A stretch of DNA of 5,020 nucleotides from AC-32 sp045806105 (GCA_045806105.1 JBJMJY010000098.1:1-5020); one strand, 5' to 3'. Positions 1 to 5,020 are shown, numbered from the stretch's first letter. Numbers and translations: made by a program. Notes: generated from the letters alone by a model not told the origin.

Positions 1-312
1 GGCTCGCACATCGTCGGCCCGCTGCTTCTGAGCTCGGCCGTCGGCGGCGCGCTCGCCGCGCGTGCGCCCGAGCATCTGCGCGGTCCTGCTCGGGCGGCGG
101 CACAGCTGGGCGCCGTCGGCGTCGCCACCGAACTCTTCAGCTGGATGGTCCGCAACCCGGACAACGGCCTTTCGCGGGCTCTCGCCAAGCCCGGGCACGA
201 GCTGCAGCACCGGCTTGCGACCGAGGAGCCGACTCCGGAGCAGCTCGAGGTCGCCGAAGCGGCCCTCGCCGCTTGCCTGAAATTGGAGCGGGCGCCGAAT
301 CTAGATCGGTAG
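1..312 (+). CDS. DUF1385 (YqhQ-like) membrane protein, C-terminal part
   Basis: The frame is open from the first base and ends at TAG 310-312, giving 103 residues; the N-terminal part lies outside the window. The visible part opens with a hydrophobic, Gly/Ala-rich stretch (GSHIVGPLLLSSAVGGALAA, residues 1-20) and a second semi-hydrophobic stretch around residues 35-48, as expected for membrane helices. The tail then reads KPGHELQ followed by ATEEPTPEQLEVAEAAL (about residues 75-93). This proline/glycine motif followed by a T-x-EP-x-x-EQLEVA helix is the C-terminal signature I associate with the DUF1385/YqhQ family, whose biochemical role is not established. The last codons (AAA TTG, CTA) are less GC-rich than the rest. 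The next gene is on the same strand but 126 bases away. The family call rests on the tail motif, so it is fairly but not fully secure. Confidence 0.75.
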   Translation, partial: GSHIVGPLLLSSAVGGALAARAPEHLRGPARAAAQLGAVGVATELFSWMVRNPDNGLSRALAKPGHELQHRLATEEPTPEQLEVAEAALAACLKLERAPNLDR

Positions 313-402
313 CTCGTGCGACACTTACCTTCATGCACGTAGCGCATTTGCCGGCGAAACTGGAGCCGTAGGCTGGAGCTGCGCGAACGAAGTAAGAGGC
401 GG

Positions 403-438
403 CTACCGCCCGAGATCTTCGAGCTCCCGGTCGAGAAG
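403..438 (+). other. Probable in-frame N-terminal extension of the phosphoribosyltransferase gene
   Basis: The twelve codons before ATG 439 read LPPEIFELPVEK in the same frame. Eleven of the twelve end in G or C, like the gene body, and the peptide resembles the usual N-terminus of this enzyme group. The frame stays open upstream to TAG 340-342 but holds no ATG, GTG or TTG. CTG 373-375 is the best alternative start: GGAG at 362-365 lies 7 bases before it. CTG 379 and ATT 346 are other possibilities. Confidence 0.5.
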
Positions 439-1458
439 ATGCGGGAGGGCTACTACACCGACGCGTACTTCAACCACACGCGCGAGGTGCTCCTGCGCGA
501 CGGCCGGCACCCGCGCGTGGTGATGCAGGTCTTCCAGAAGCACCACTCGCACCTCGGCGGGGTCGACGAGGCGATCGCGGTGCTCAAGCTCTGCGCGGAC
601 GACTGGGACGATCTCACCGTGGACGCGCTCTATGACGGCGACACGGTCGAGCCGTACGAGCCGGTGCTCCGCATCGAGGGCGACTACACCGGCTTCGCGC
701 ACCTCGAGACGGTCTACCTGGGCGTCCTCGGGCGGCGCACGCTGATCACCTCCAACGTCGTGCGCGTGCTCGAGGCCGCCAACCGCAAGCCGATCATCTT
801 CATGCCCGCGCGCCACGACCACCACCGCGTCCAGACCGGCGACGGCTACGCCGCGTACGTGGCCGGCCGTGTGGTCGGCACGGAGATCGGGGTCACCTCG
901 GACGCGCAGGCGTCGTGGTGGGGCGGCCGCGGGATCGGGACCGTGCCGCACGCGCTGATCGCGGCCTATGGCGGCAACACCGTGCTGGCGGCGACGAAGT
1001 TCATCGAGAACGCGGATCCCGACATCAACGTGACGGTGCTCGTCGACTTCGAGAACGACTCCGTCCGCACCGCGCTGGAGGTCGCCCGCGCGCTCGGGCC
1101 GCGGCTCTGGGGCGTGCGGCTCGACACCTCGGGGCAGCTCGTCGACCGCTCGCTCTGGACGGAGATGGGCGACTTCGATCCCCGCGGCGTCAACGAGCGG
1201 CTGGTGCGCAAGGTGCGCGACGCGCTCGACCGCGACGGCTTCGAGCACGTGAAGATCGTCGTCTCAGGCGGCTTCACGGCCGAACGGATCCGCGCCTTCG
1301 AGGAGCGCGGCGTGCCGGTCGACTCCTACGGCGTCGGCTCGGCGCTGATCCGCGGCGAGAACGACTTCACCGCCGACATCGTCATGACCGACGGCAGGCC
1401 GTCCGCGAAGATCGGCCGCCGCTATCGCGAGAGCCCGCGGCTCGAGCTCGTCGAGTAG
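439..1458 (+). CDS. pncB: Nicotinate phosphoribosyltransferase
   Basis: It joins nicotinate and PRPP, with ATP hydrolysis, to give nicotinate mononucleotide and PPi in the cytoplasm: the Preiss-Handler route to NAD. The 339 residues show family landmarks in order: REGYYTDAYF at 2-11, VVMQVFQK at 27-34, the LETVYLGVLGRRTLITSNV block at 89-107, FMPARHDHH at 121-129 (a histidine here is the likely phosphorylated residue), QTGDGYAAYVAG at 132-143, GTVPHALIAAYGGNT at 167-181, GVRLDTSGQ at 225-233, and the phosphate-binding VVSGGF at 274-279 with YGVGSALIRG at 297-306. ATG 439 is the only standard start in frame but has no Shine-Dalgarno sequence, and coding sequence seems to continue upstream, so the N-terminus is probably incomplete. 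The convergent neighbour looks like the enzyme supplying nicotinate. No known NAD-regulator site was recognised upstream. Confidence 0.93.
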   Translation: MREGYYTDAYFNHTREVLLRDGRHPRVVMQVFQKHHSHLGGVDEAIAVLKLCADDWDDLTVDALYDGDTVEPYEPVLRIEGDYTGFAHLETVYLGVLGRRTLITSNVVRVLEAANRKPIIFMPARHDHHRVQTGDGYAAYVAGRVVGTEIGVTSDAQASWWGGRGIGTVPHALIAAYGGNTVLAATKFIENADPDINVTVLVDFENDSVRTALEVARALGPRLWGVRLDTSGQLVDRSLWTEMGDFDPRGVNERLVRKVRDALDRDGFEHVKIVVSGGFTAERIRAFEERGVPVDSYGVGSALIRGENDFTADIVMTDGRPSAKIGRRYRESPRLELVE

Positions 1459-1473
1459 CGCTCAGCTGCGGGC
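1433..1473. terminator. Nested inverted repeat across two convergent stop codons, possible two-way terminator
   Basis: GCCCGC (1433-1438) pairs with GCGGGC (1468-1473). Inside it, CTCGA (1441-1445) pairs with TCGAG (1451-1455) around a 5-base loop. The structure covers both convergent stop codons. Neither strand has a run of T after the stem, so it is not a classical intrinsic terminator, and GC-rich DNA gives such repeats by chance. Confidence 0.2.
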
Positions 1474-2496
1474 CGAGGCGGCGATCCCCGGCCAGCTCTC
1501 GATCGGCTGCGTCGAGCGCACGACGTGCATGCCGGCCTCCGCGAACCGCGCGAAGGCTGCGTCCGCCTCGTCCGTGTAGTCGGCCACCCCCGGCACGACC
1601 ACCGGCGACATGCAGTCCTCGAGGAGATAGGCCTTCGCGGCGAGCGCTCGTTCCCGGAGCACAGGCGAGTGCAGGAGGTCGTCGATCGTCCACGCGACGC
1701 AGTGGCTCTTCGCCTGTCCGGCGATCACGACCGCGTCGAAGCCGAGCAGCTTCTCGACGAGCTCTGCGTCGTGCCTGCCTAGGCGGTCGCCGTCCGGCCC
1801 TTCCGTCACCTCGGGCCCGAGCACCGAGTAGTGCTCGGTCAGCGGCAGGGTTCCCTTGACCCGCACGTCGGGCTGGGAGTGGCGTGCCACCGTGTGGAAG
1901 AAGATCGCCTCCTCGACGGCGGGCACAAGCGCATGGCCGATGCCGCCGAGCATCCCGTGGTAGGGCCAGATGGTGAGCCGGTACTTGCCGGTCTCCTCGA
2001 GCGCGCGCGTGTAGTGGACGAGGTGCCGGCGCGCGTAGTCCAGCTCGAGCCCGAGCGCCTCGGCGACCGCTTCGTCGACCTGCCAGCGTCCCCCTGCGAC
2101 GTCGTCGGCGGAGACCAGCGTGTAGGGCTCGGGGTGGTTCCCGTCGGCGTCGACGAGCCAGATCGCGTGGAAGACCTGCATCGCCTGGTGCGTGTCGAGC
2201 GTAGGAACGATCTGCGTGATCGCGTCGAGGTTCCGATAGACGAACTCGCAGAGGCGCCGGTTGTCGTCGATCGCGCCGGTGCCGGAGCGGCCGGCGACGA
2301 ACAGCTCGAAGGCGGGGATGCAGAAGGTGTTCTGGACGTCGACGGCGACCAGGCAGATCCGCATGGCGTCCTCCGTCGCCGGCCGCAGGCCGTGCTCGGC
2401 GGCCCAGGCCTCGGCTTCGTGCGCGCGGTCCTCGTAGGACACGCGCCAGACTGCGCCGACGGCTTCCGGATCGAAATGAGGCGGGAGGGGGAGCAC
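1462..2496 (-). CDS. Isochorismatase-fold cysteine hydrolase, probable nicotinamidase-like amidase
   Basis: Starts at GTG (2494-2496 on the complement), stops at TGA, 344 residues. The fold is the cysteine hydrolase/isochorismatase type. The catalytic Asp is D53 in LVAVDVQNTF (49-58), the likely Lys is K214 in VKGTLPLTEHYSVL (213-226), and the nucleophile is C266 in GQAKSHCVAW (260-269). DTH at 101-103 and WPYH at 177-180 match the metal-binding D-x-H and the WPxH histidine of nicotinamidases, so nicotinamide to nicotinate plus ammonia is the best guess. It is much longer than classic nicotinamidases (about 180-220 residues): about 45 residues precede the catalytic Asp, and there is extra sequence between the metal Asp and WPYH. 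Related amidases are an alternative. The convergent neighbour uses nicotinate, which supports the assignment. No Shine-Dalgarno sequence precedes the GTG; a -10-like TAGACT lies 9 bases upstream, suggesting a leaderless or very short-leader mRNA. Confidence 0.85.
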   Translation of the reverse strand: MLPLPPHFDPEAVGAVWRVSYEDRAHEAEAWAAEHGLRPATEDAMRICLVAVDVQNTFCIPAFELFVAGRSGTGAIDDNRRLCEFVYRNLDAITQIVPTLDTHQAMQVFHAIWLVDADGNHPEPYTLVSADDVAGGRWQVDEAVAEALGLELDYARRHLVHYTRALEETGKYRLTIWPYHGMLGGIGHALVPAVEEAIFFHTVARHSQPDVRVKGTLPLTEHYSVLGPEVTEGPDGDRLGRHDAELVEKLLGFDAVVIAGQAKSHCVAWTIDDLLHSPVLRERALAAKAYLLEDCMSPVVVPGVADYTDEADAAFARFAEAGMHVVRSTQPIESWPGIAASARS

Positions 2497-2505
2497 CGCA
2501 CGCGC

Positions 2506-2511
2506 AGTCTA
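2506..2511 (-). promoter_or_regulatory. Candidate -10 box of the hydrolase gene
   Basis: On the minus strand this reads TAGACT, matching the TANNNT -10 pattern of high-GC actinobacteria. It ends 9 bases before the GTG start, so transcription would begin within a few bases of that codon. No convincing -35 hexamer is seen about 17 bases further upstream. Confidence 0.45.
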
Positions 2512-2513
2512 GA

Positions 2514-2523
2514 GAGGCGCCTC
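2514..2523. promoter_or_regulatory. Perfect 10-bp palindrome, possible operator
   Basis: GAGGCGCCTC is its own reverse complement. It lies in the spacer just upstream of the hydrolase -10 candidate, where a dimeric repressor could block RNA polymerase. A second GC-only palindrome, GCCGCGGC, follows at 2527-2534. GC-rich palindromes also arise by chance, so this is only a candidate. Confidence 0.3.
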
Positions 2524-2538
2524 CGGGCCGCGGCGCGG

Positions 2539-2567
2539 TTGACTCTCGGCCGGAACGCGGCGATAAC
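2539..2567 (+). promoter_or_regulatory. Candidate sigma-70 type promoter for ftsH
   Basis: TTGACT at 2539-2544 matches the -35 consensus at 5 of 6 positions. A 17-base spacer leads to GATAAC at 2562-2567, which matches the -10 consensus at 4 of 6. This is the best -35/-10 pair in the window and points into the FtsH gene. Transcription would begin near 2574, overlapping the possible ribosome-binding site and start codons. Confidence 0.55.
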
Positions 2568-2568
2568 G

Positions 2569-2573
2569 AGAGG
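2569..2573 (+). promoter_or_regulatory. Shine-Dalgarno candidate for ftsH ATG 2579
   Basis: AGAGG lies 5 bases before ATG 2579-2581. This favours that ATG over GTG 2573-2575, two codons upstream in the same frame. If the promoter at 2539-2567 is the only one, the RNA would start at about this point and the site would be mostly absent from the transcript. Confidence 0.45.
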
Positions 2574-2578
2574 TGGGA

Positions 2579-4105
2579 ATGGGCGACTGGCTGGTCTTCT
2601 TTCGTGACGGGATCGCGGCGTGGCTGCCGCTGTTCTTCGCGGTCCTGCTCGTGCTGATGGTCTACATCCTGTGGCGCACGCTGCAGGTGATGCCCCGCGT
2701 GACGGCCGCGAAGACGATCACCTCGGACTCGAGCGTGACGTGGGACGACGTCGCGGGGCTCGACGAGGCGAAGGAGGAGCTGCACGAGGTCGTGGACTTC
2801 CTGCGCGACCCGGTGCGCTTCGGCCGCCTCGGCGCGAGAGTGCCGAAGGGCATCCTGCTGTACGGCCCGCCCGGCACCGGCAAGACGCTGCTCGCGAAGG
2901 CGATCGCGAGCGAGGCCGGGGCCCGCTTCTACGCCCAGAGCGCTTCGGCGTTCGTCGAGATGTTCGCCGGCCTCGGCGCGGCGCGGATCCGCAAGCTCTT
3001 CGAGGAGGCCCGCAAGAACGCGCCGTCGATCGTCTTCATCGACGAGCTCGACGCCGTCGGCGCGCAGCGCACCGGTCACGGATTCTCCCGCGAGCAGGAT
3101 CAGACGCTGAACCAGCTGCTCGTCGAGCTCGACGGCTTCGCGGCGCGCGACCAGGTGATCGTGATGGGCGCGTCGAACCGCCTTCAGGATCTCGACACGG
3201 CGCTGCTGCGGCCGGGGCGCTTCGACCGGCAGGTGCTCGTCGCCGCGCCCGACCTCGCCGGCCGCGAGCAGATTCTCCGCGTCCACACGCGCGGTAAGCC
3301 ACTCGCCGACGACGTCGACCTCAGGTCGATCGCGCGCCAGACCGCCGGCCTCACGGGCGCAGAGCTGGAGAACATCTCCAACGAGGCCGCGATCTTCGCG
3401 GGGCGGCTCGGCCATCACGAGATCAGCGGCTCGGACTTCGAGGACGCGATGGAGCGCGTTGTCGCGGGCCTCCAGCAGCGGCGCGTGGTGAGCGAGAAGG
3501 AGCGGCGCGTCCTCGCCTACCACGAGGCCGGCCATGCCGTCCTCTCCCACCTGACCGGCGACCTGTTGCCGGTGCACAAGGTGACGATCGTCTCGCGCGG
3601 CCAGGCGCTCGGCTACACGCTGAACCTCCCGACGGAGGAGCGCTACCTGCATACCGCCGAGGAGTTCGAGGACCTGCTGAAGATCTACCTCGCCGGCCGC
3701 GCGGCGGAGCAGATCGTCTTCGGCCGCGTGACGAACGGCGCCGCCAACGACCTCGAGCGCGCAACCGAGGTCGCCCGTGCGATGGTTTTCGAGTACGGCA
3801 TGTCGAGGGCATCCGCCTCCCGGACGATGCGCGCCGACAACTACGCGCTCTCCGAGGAGACGAAGAAGCTGCGCGACCAGGAGCAGGCGCGGCTCACCGA
3901 CGAGGCCTACGCGGACGCGATCCGCCTGCTCCAGAAGCACCGGCCCGCGCTCGACCGGATCGCGAAGGCGCTGCTCGAGAAGGAGACGCTGCAGAAGGAC
4001 GAGCTCGACGAGCTGCTCGTGGGCGTCGAGGCCGAGCTGCGGTCCTCCGAGACCGTCGGGACAGTCCGAACGGTCGGCACCGTCCGCGTGGTCGCCGCCG
4101 ACTAG
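2579..4105 (+). CDS. ftsH: Compact FtsH-type ATP-dependent zinc metalloprotease
   Basis: A membrane-anchored AAA+ protease that unfolds and degrades membrane and cytosolic proteins, normally as a hexamer. From ATG 2579 it has 508 residues. One hydrophobic helix (about 14-32) is followed directly by the cytosolic AAA module: VTWDDVAGLDEAKEEL from 53, Walker A GPPGTGKT at 96-103, pore loop F129-A-G, Walker B IVFIDELD at 151-158 (D155, E156), and second region of homology ending LLRPGRFDRQ with arginine fingers R211 and R214. The peptidase part has HEAGH at 315-319 (zinc ligands H315 and H319, catalytic E316) and the third ligand D391 in NGAANDLERAT. FtsH usually has about 600-650 residues with two helices flanking a periplasmic domain; here the first helix and that domain are missing, and the pore residue is Ala instead of the usual Val. 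The C-terminus carries two TVGTVR repeats. Two adjacent TAG stops end the frame. GTG 2573 is an alternative start. Confidence 0.93.
   Translation: MGDWLVFFRDGIAAWLPLFFAVLLVLMVYILWRTLQVMPRVTAAKTITSDSSVTWDDVAGLDEAKEELHEVVDFLRDPVRFGRLGARVPKGILLYGPPGTGKTLLAKAIASEAGARFYAQSASAFVEMFAGLGAARIRKLFEEARKNAPSIVFIDELDAVGAQRTGHGFSREQDQTLNQLLVELDGFAARDQVIVMGASNRLQDLDTALLRPGRFDRQVLVAAPDLAGREQILRVHTRGKPLADDVDLRSIARQTAGLTGAELENISNEAAIFAGRLGHHEISGSDFEDAMERVVAGLQQRRVVSEKERRVLAYHEAGHAVLSHLTGDLLPVHKVTIVSRGQALGYTLNLPTEERYLHTAEEFEDLLKIYLAGRAAEQIVFGRVTNGAANDLERATEVARAMVFEYGMSRASASRTMRADNYALSEETKKLRDQEQARLTDEAYADAIRLLQKHRPALDRIAKALLEKETLQKDELDELLVGVEAELRSSETVGTVRTVGTVRVVAAD
4052..4087 (+). repeat. Tandem repeat at the ftsH 3' end (2 x 18 or 4 x 9 bases)
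   Basis: Two 18-base units (4052-4069 and 4070-4087) both encode TVGTVR and differ at four positions, all synonymous third bases. At finer scale they form four 9-base units of the form ACN GTC SGN. ACGGT (4070-4074) and ACCGT (4079-4083) could also form a small hairpin with a 4-base loop. Confidence 0.7.
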
Positions 4106-4111
4106 TAGCAT
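4106..4111 (+). promoter_or_regulatory. Candidate -10 box for a leaderless epimerase transcript
   Basis: TAGCAT fits TANNNT and ends 7 bases before GTG 4119, so RNA could start at or next to the start codon. Its first three bases are also the second tandem stop codon after ftsH. No -35 hexamer is evident, and the gene could equally be read through from ftsH. Confidence 0.35.
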
Positions 4112-4118
4112 CGCCGCC

Positions 4119-4523
4119 GTGCAGCCGCACGGCATTCACCACCTCGGCGTCGCCGTCGACGATCTCGACAGCGCTTTGGCGACCTACGAGCGGCTCTTCG
4201 GCGCGCGGCTCGAGCACCGCGAGACGGTCGAGGAGCAGGGCGTCGAGGCGGCGTCGATGCGTATCGGCGCGGATCGCGTCGAGCTGCTGGCAGCGCTCGG
4301 CGACGACACTCCCGTAGGGAAGTTCCTCTCGAAGCGCGGCCCCGGGATGCACCACGTCGCCTACGAGGTCGACGACGTGGGCGCCGCGCTCGACCAGCTC
4401 GCGGACGCGGGGGCGGAGCTGATCGACGAGCGCCCGCGGCGCGGGCTCTTCGGCCTGGAGGTCGCGTTTGTCCACCCCGACGCCGTCCACGGCGTTCTCG
4501 CGGAGATCGTCAGCGGTGGCTGA
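4119..4523 (+). CDS. mce: Methylmalonyl-CoA epimerase (VOC superfamily)
   Basis: It interconverts (S)- and (R)-methylmalonyl-CoA in the cytoplasm, feeding B12-dependent methylmalonyl-CoA mutase in propionate and branched-chain amino acid metabolism. The 134 residues form two beta-alpha-beta-beta-beta modules: IHHLGVAVDDLDSAL at 6-20 with EEQGVEAASMRIG at 38-50, then GPGMHHVAYEVDDV at 74-87 and FVHPDAVHGVLAEI at 117-130. By comparison with the Propionibacterium shermanii enzyme, the metal ligands should be H8, E55 (a Gln there), H79 and E129. KFLSKRGPGMHH and the LIDERPRRG segment favour this family over generic glyoxalases. GTG 4119 places the first metal histidine at the usual distance from the N-terminus; the frame is open further upstream but only inside ftsH. 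The start is 13 bases after the ftsH stop without a Shine-Dalgarno sequence. No mutase gene is visible in the window. Confidence 0.88.
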   Translation: MQPHGIHHLGVAVDDLDSALATYERLFGARLEHRETVEEQGVEAASMRIGADRVELLAALGDDTPVGKFLSKRGPGMHHVAYEVDDVGAALDQLADAGAELIDERPRRGLFGLEVAFVHPDAVHGVLAEIVSGG

Positions 4524-4743
4524 GGAACGCGTCCGCATCGAGCTCGGGTTCGACGGCGGCCAGATCATGGGCGCCTATGTCGAGCTCTCCGCAGCCGACG
4601 GCCTCGAGCGGGCGCTTGCGGACGGCCGCGACGGCGCGTTCGCGTTGGAGGCCGACGACGGCCGGTACACCGTCGCGCTCCGGCGCGTGGTGTACGTCAA
4701 GCGGTTCATGCGCGAAGGCCGCGTCGGGTTCAGCGGGCCCTGA
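4516..4743 (+). CDS. Uncharacterised 75-residue protein, overlapping the epimerase gene
   Basis: I do not recognise a family. GTG 4516 starts 8 bases before the end of the epimerase gene, which suggests translational coupling; GGAG at 4502-4505 is a somewhat distant ribosome-binding site (10 bases). The protein ends at TGA 4741-4743. It has no signal peptide, membrane helix or cysteine. Alternating hydrophobic patterns (VRIELGF at 6-12, AYVELSA at 20-26, AFALEADDGRYTVAL at 41-55) suggest a small beta-rich fold with one helix (ADGLERALADG, 27-37), followed by a basic stretch, RRVVYVKRFMREGRVGF at 56-72. Its third codon positions are as GC-rich as those of its neighbours, which supports real coding. 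An internal ATG at 4567 is a less likely start because it would remove the first strand. The coupling suggests production alongside the epimerase, but no function can be assigned. Confidence 0.7.
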   Translation: MAEERVRIELGFDGGQIMGAYVELSAADGLERALADGRDGAFALEADDGRYTVALRRVVYVKRFMREGRVGFSGP

Positions 4744-4786
4744 AACGCGGCGTTAGCGGTCCAAGCCCGTGGGGCAAGCTGACTCA

Positions 4787-5020
4787 ATGAGCTCGAGTGC
4801 CGTCGAGCGGAGCAGCACGGAGGGCCTGAAGCGCCTGGTCGAGCTCGCCCAGCGGGGCGATCGCGAGGCACTCGAAGCGCTCTACCTGCTGCATTTCGAC
4901 CGCATCTACAGCTATCTGCACATGAGCGTTGGGAACCGACACGACGCCGAGGACCTGACGACGCAGACGTTCCTGAAGATGCTCGAGGCGATCGGCCGCT
5001 TCCGCTGGCGCTCGGCGCCG
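4787..5020 (+). CDS. ECF-type RNA polymerase sigma factor, N-terminal part
   Basis: The first 78 residues of a sigma-70 family protein of the extracytoplasmic-function type; the gene runs off the window. Residues 14-30 (LKRLVELAQRGDREALE) and YLLHFDRIYSYL at 33-44 fit region 2.1. DAEDLTTQTFLKMLEAIGRF at 53-72 is the region 2.2 core, which contacts the beta-prime coiled coil of RNA polymerase. The promoter-melting part of region 2 and all of region 4 lie beyond the edge, so neither the ECF group nor a linked anti-sigma factor can be judged. ATG 4787 gives the normal short lead into region 2. The 43-base gap after the previous gene has no Shine-Dalgarno sequence at proper spacing (the GGGG at 4771-4774 is 12 bases away). 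CAAGCT at 4775-4780 could be a weak -10 for a near-leaderless RNA. Confidence 0.9.
   Translation, partial: MSSSAVERSSTEGLKRLVELAQRGDREALEALYLLHFDRIYSYLHMSVGNRHDAEDLTTQTFLKMLEAIGRFRWRSAP

Noticed and set aside
315..339. CGTGC/GCACG inverted repeat just after the DUF1385 stop codon
   Set aside because: Only 5 paired bases around a 15-base loop and no T-run; too weak to call a terminator.
348..374. TTGCCG-15-TAGGCT as a promoter for the phosphoribosyltransferase
   Set aside because: The spacer is short, the -35 match is weak, and it overlaps the region where the N-terminus may begin.
398..410. GGCGG-CTA-CCGCC hairpin before the phosphoribosyltransferase
   Set aside because: A 5-bp stem with a 3-base loop is common in GC-rich DNA, and part of it is probably coding.
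403..1248. A 281-residue open frame on the minus strand
   Set aside because: Antisense shadow of the nicotinate phosphoribosyltransferase gene; Val/Arg/His-rich, low-complexity product with no recognisable domain.
915..1859. A 314-residue plus-strand open frame across the convergent junction
   Set aside because: Shifted frame of the phosphoribosyltransferase gene continuing antisense into the hydrolase; extremely Arg-rich with no motif.
1831..2607. A 258-residue plus-strand open frame opposite the hydrolase
   Set aside because: Antisense shadow of a gene with an intact catalytic triad; no motif or ribosome-binding site supports it.
3777..4118. Upstream extension of the epimerase frame into ftsH
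   Set aside because: The extension is Arg/Ser-rich sequence out of frame with ftsH, and the epimerase fold starts right after GTG 4119.
1382..4135. A 917-residue open frame on the minus strand
   Set aside because: It runs antisense to ftsH and in a shifted frame through the hydrolase gene. Its product is Arg/Ala/Asp-rich without family motifs, whereas the overlapping genes have clear catalytic motifs. Long antisense frames are expected at this GC content.
4744..4775. Small inverted repeats (AACG/CGTT and GCCC/GGGC) in the gap before the sigma factor
   Set aside because: Four-base stems with 3-base loops and no T-run; not distinguishable from chance.

Overview
High-GC, gene-dense bacterial DNA with strongly GC-biased third codon positions, frequent GTG starts and TANNNT -10-like boxes a few bases from start codons. 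Together with the style of the proteins (a DUF1385 C-terminus, a hydrolase with an N-terminal extension, a short FtsH, a methylmalonyl-CoA epimerase, an ECF sigma factor) this suggests an actinobacterium, perhaps of class Thermoleophilia. That placement is inference; no rRNA or other marker gene is present.

Layout. 1-312 (+) is the 3' end of a DUF1385/YqhQ-type gene cut by the window edge. 313-438 is a spacer whose last ~36 bases look like in-frame coding sequence of the next gene. 439-1458 (+) is nicotinate phosphoribosyltransferase. After only 3 bases, 1462-2496 (-) is a convergent cysteine hydrolase of the isochorismatase/nicotinamidase fold that carries the expected D-K-C triad and a D-x-H plus H metal set. 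A short divergent control region (about 2497-2578) holds a -10-like box for the hydrolase, a perfect 10-bp palindrome, and a good -35/-10 pair for the next gene. 2579-4105 (+) is a compact FtsH-type AAA+ zinc protease with one membrane segment and no periplasmic domain. 4119-4523 (+) is methylmalonyl-CoA epimerase, overlapped by 8 bases by a 75-residue protein of unknown function (4516-4743). 4787-5020 (+) is the start of an ECF sigma factor that runs off the window.

Function. The phosphoribosyltransferase and the hydrolase can be read as the two consecutive steps of Preiss-Handler NAD salvage (nicotinamide to nicotinate to nicotinate mononucleotide), although they are convergent and so cannot form an operon. 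FtsH, the epimerase and the 75-residue protein are co-directional and closely spaced, but nothing in the sequence gives them a common job. I found no mobile element, CRISPR array, tRNA or rRNA. Apart from the unknown small protein and some start and promoter oddities, this looks like an ordinary chromosomal core region, and I do not see a clearly new multi-gene system.
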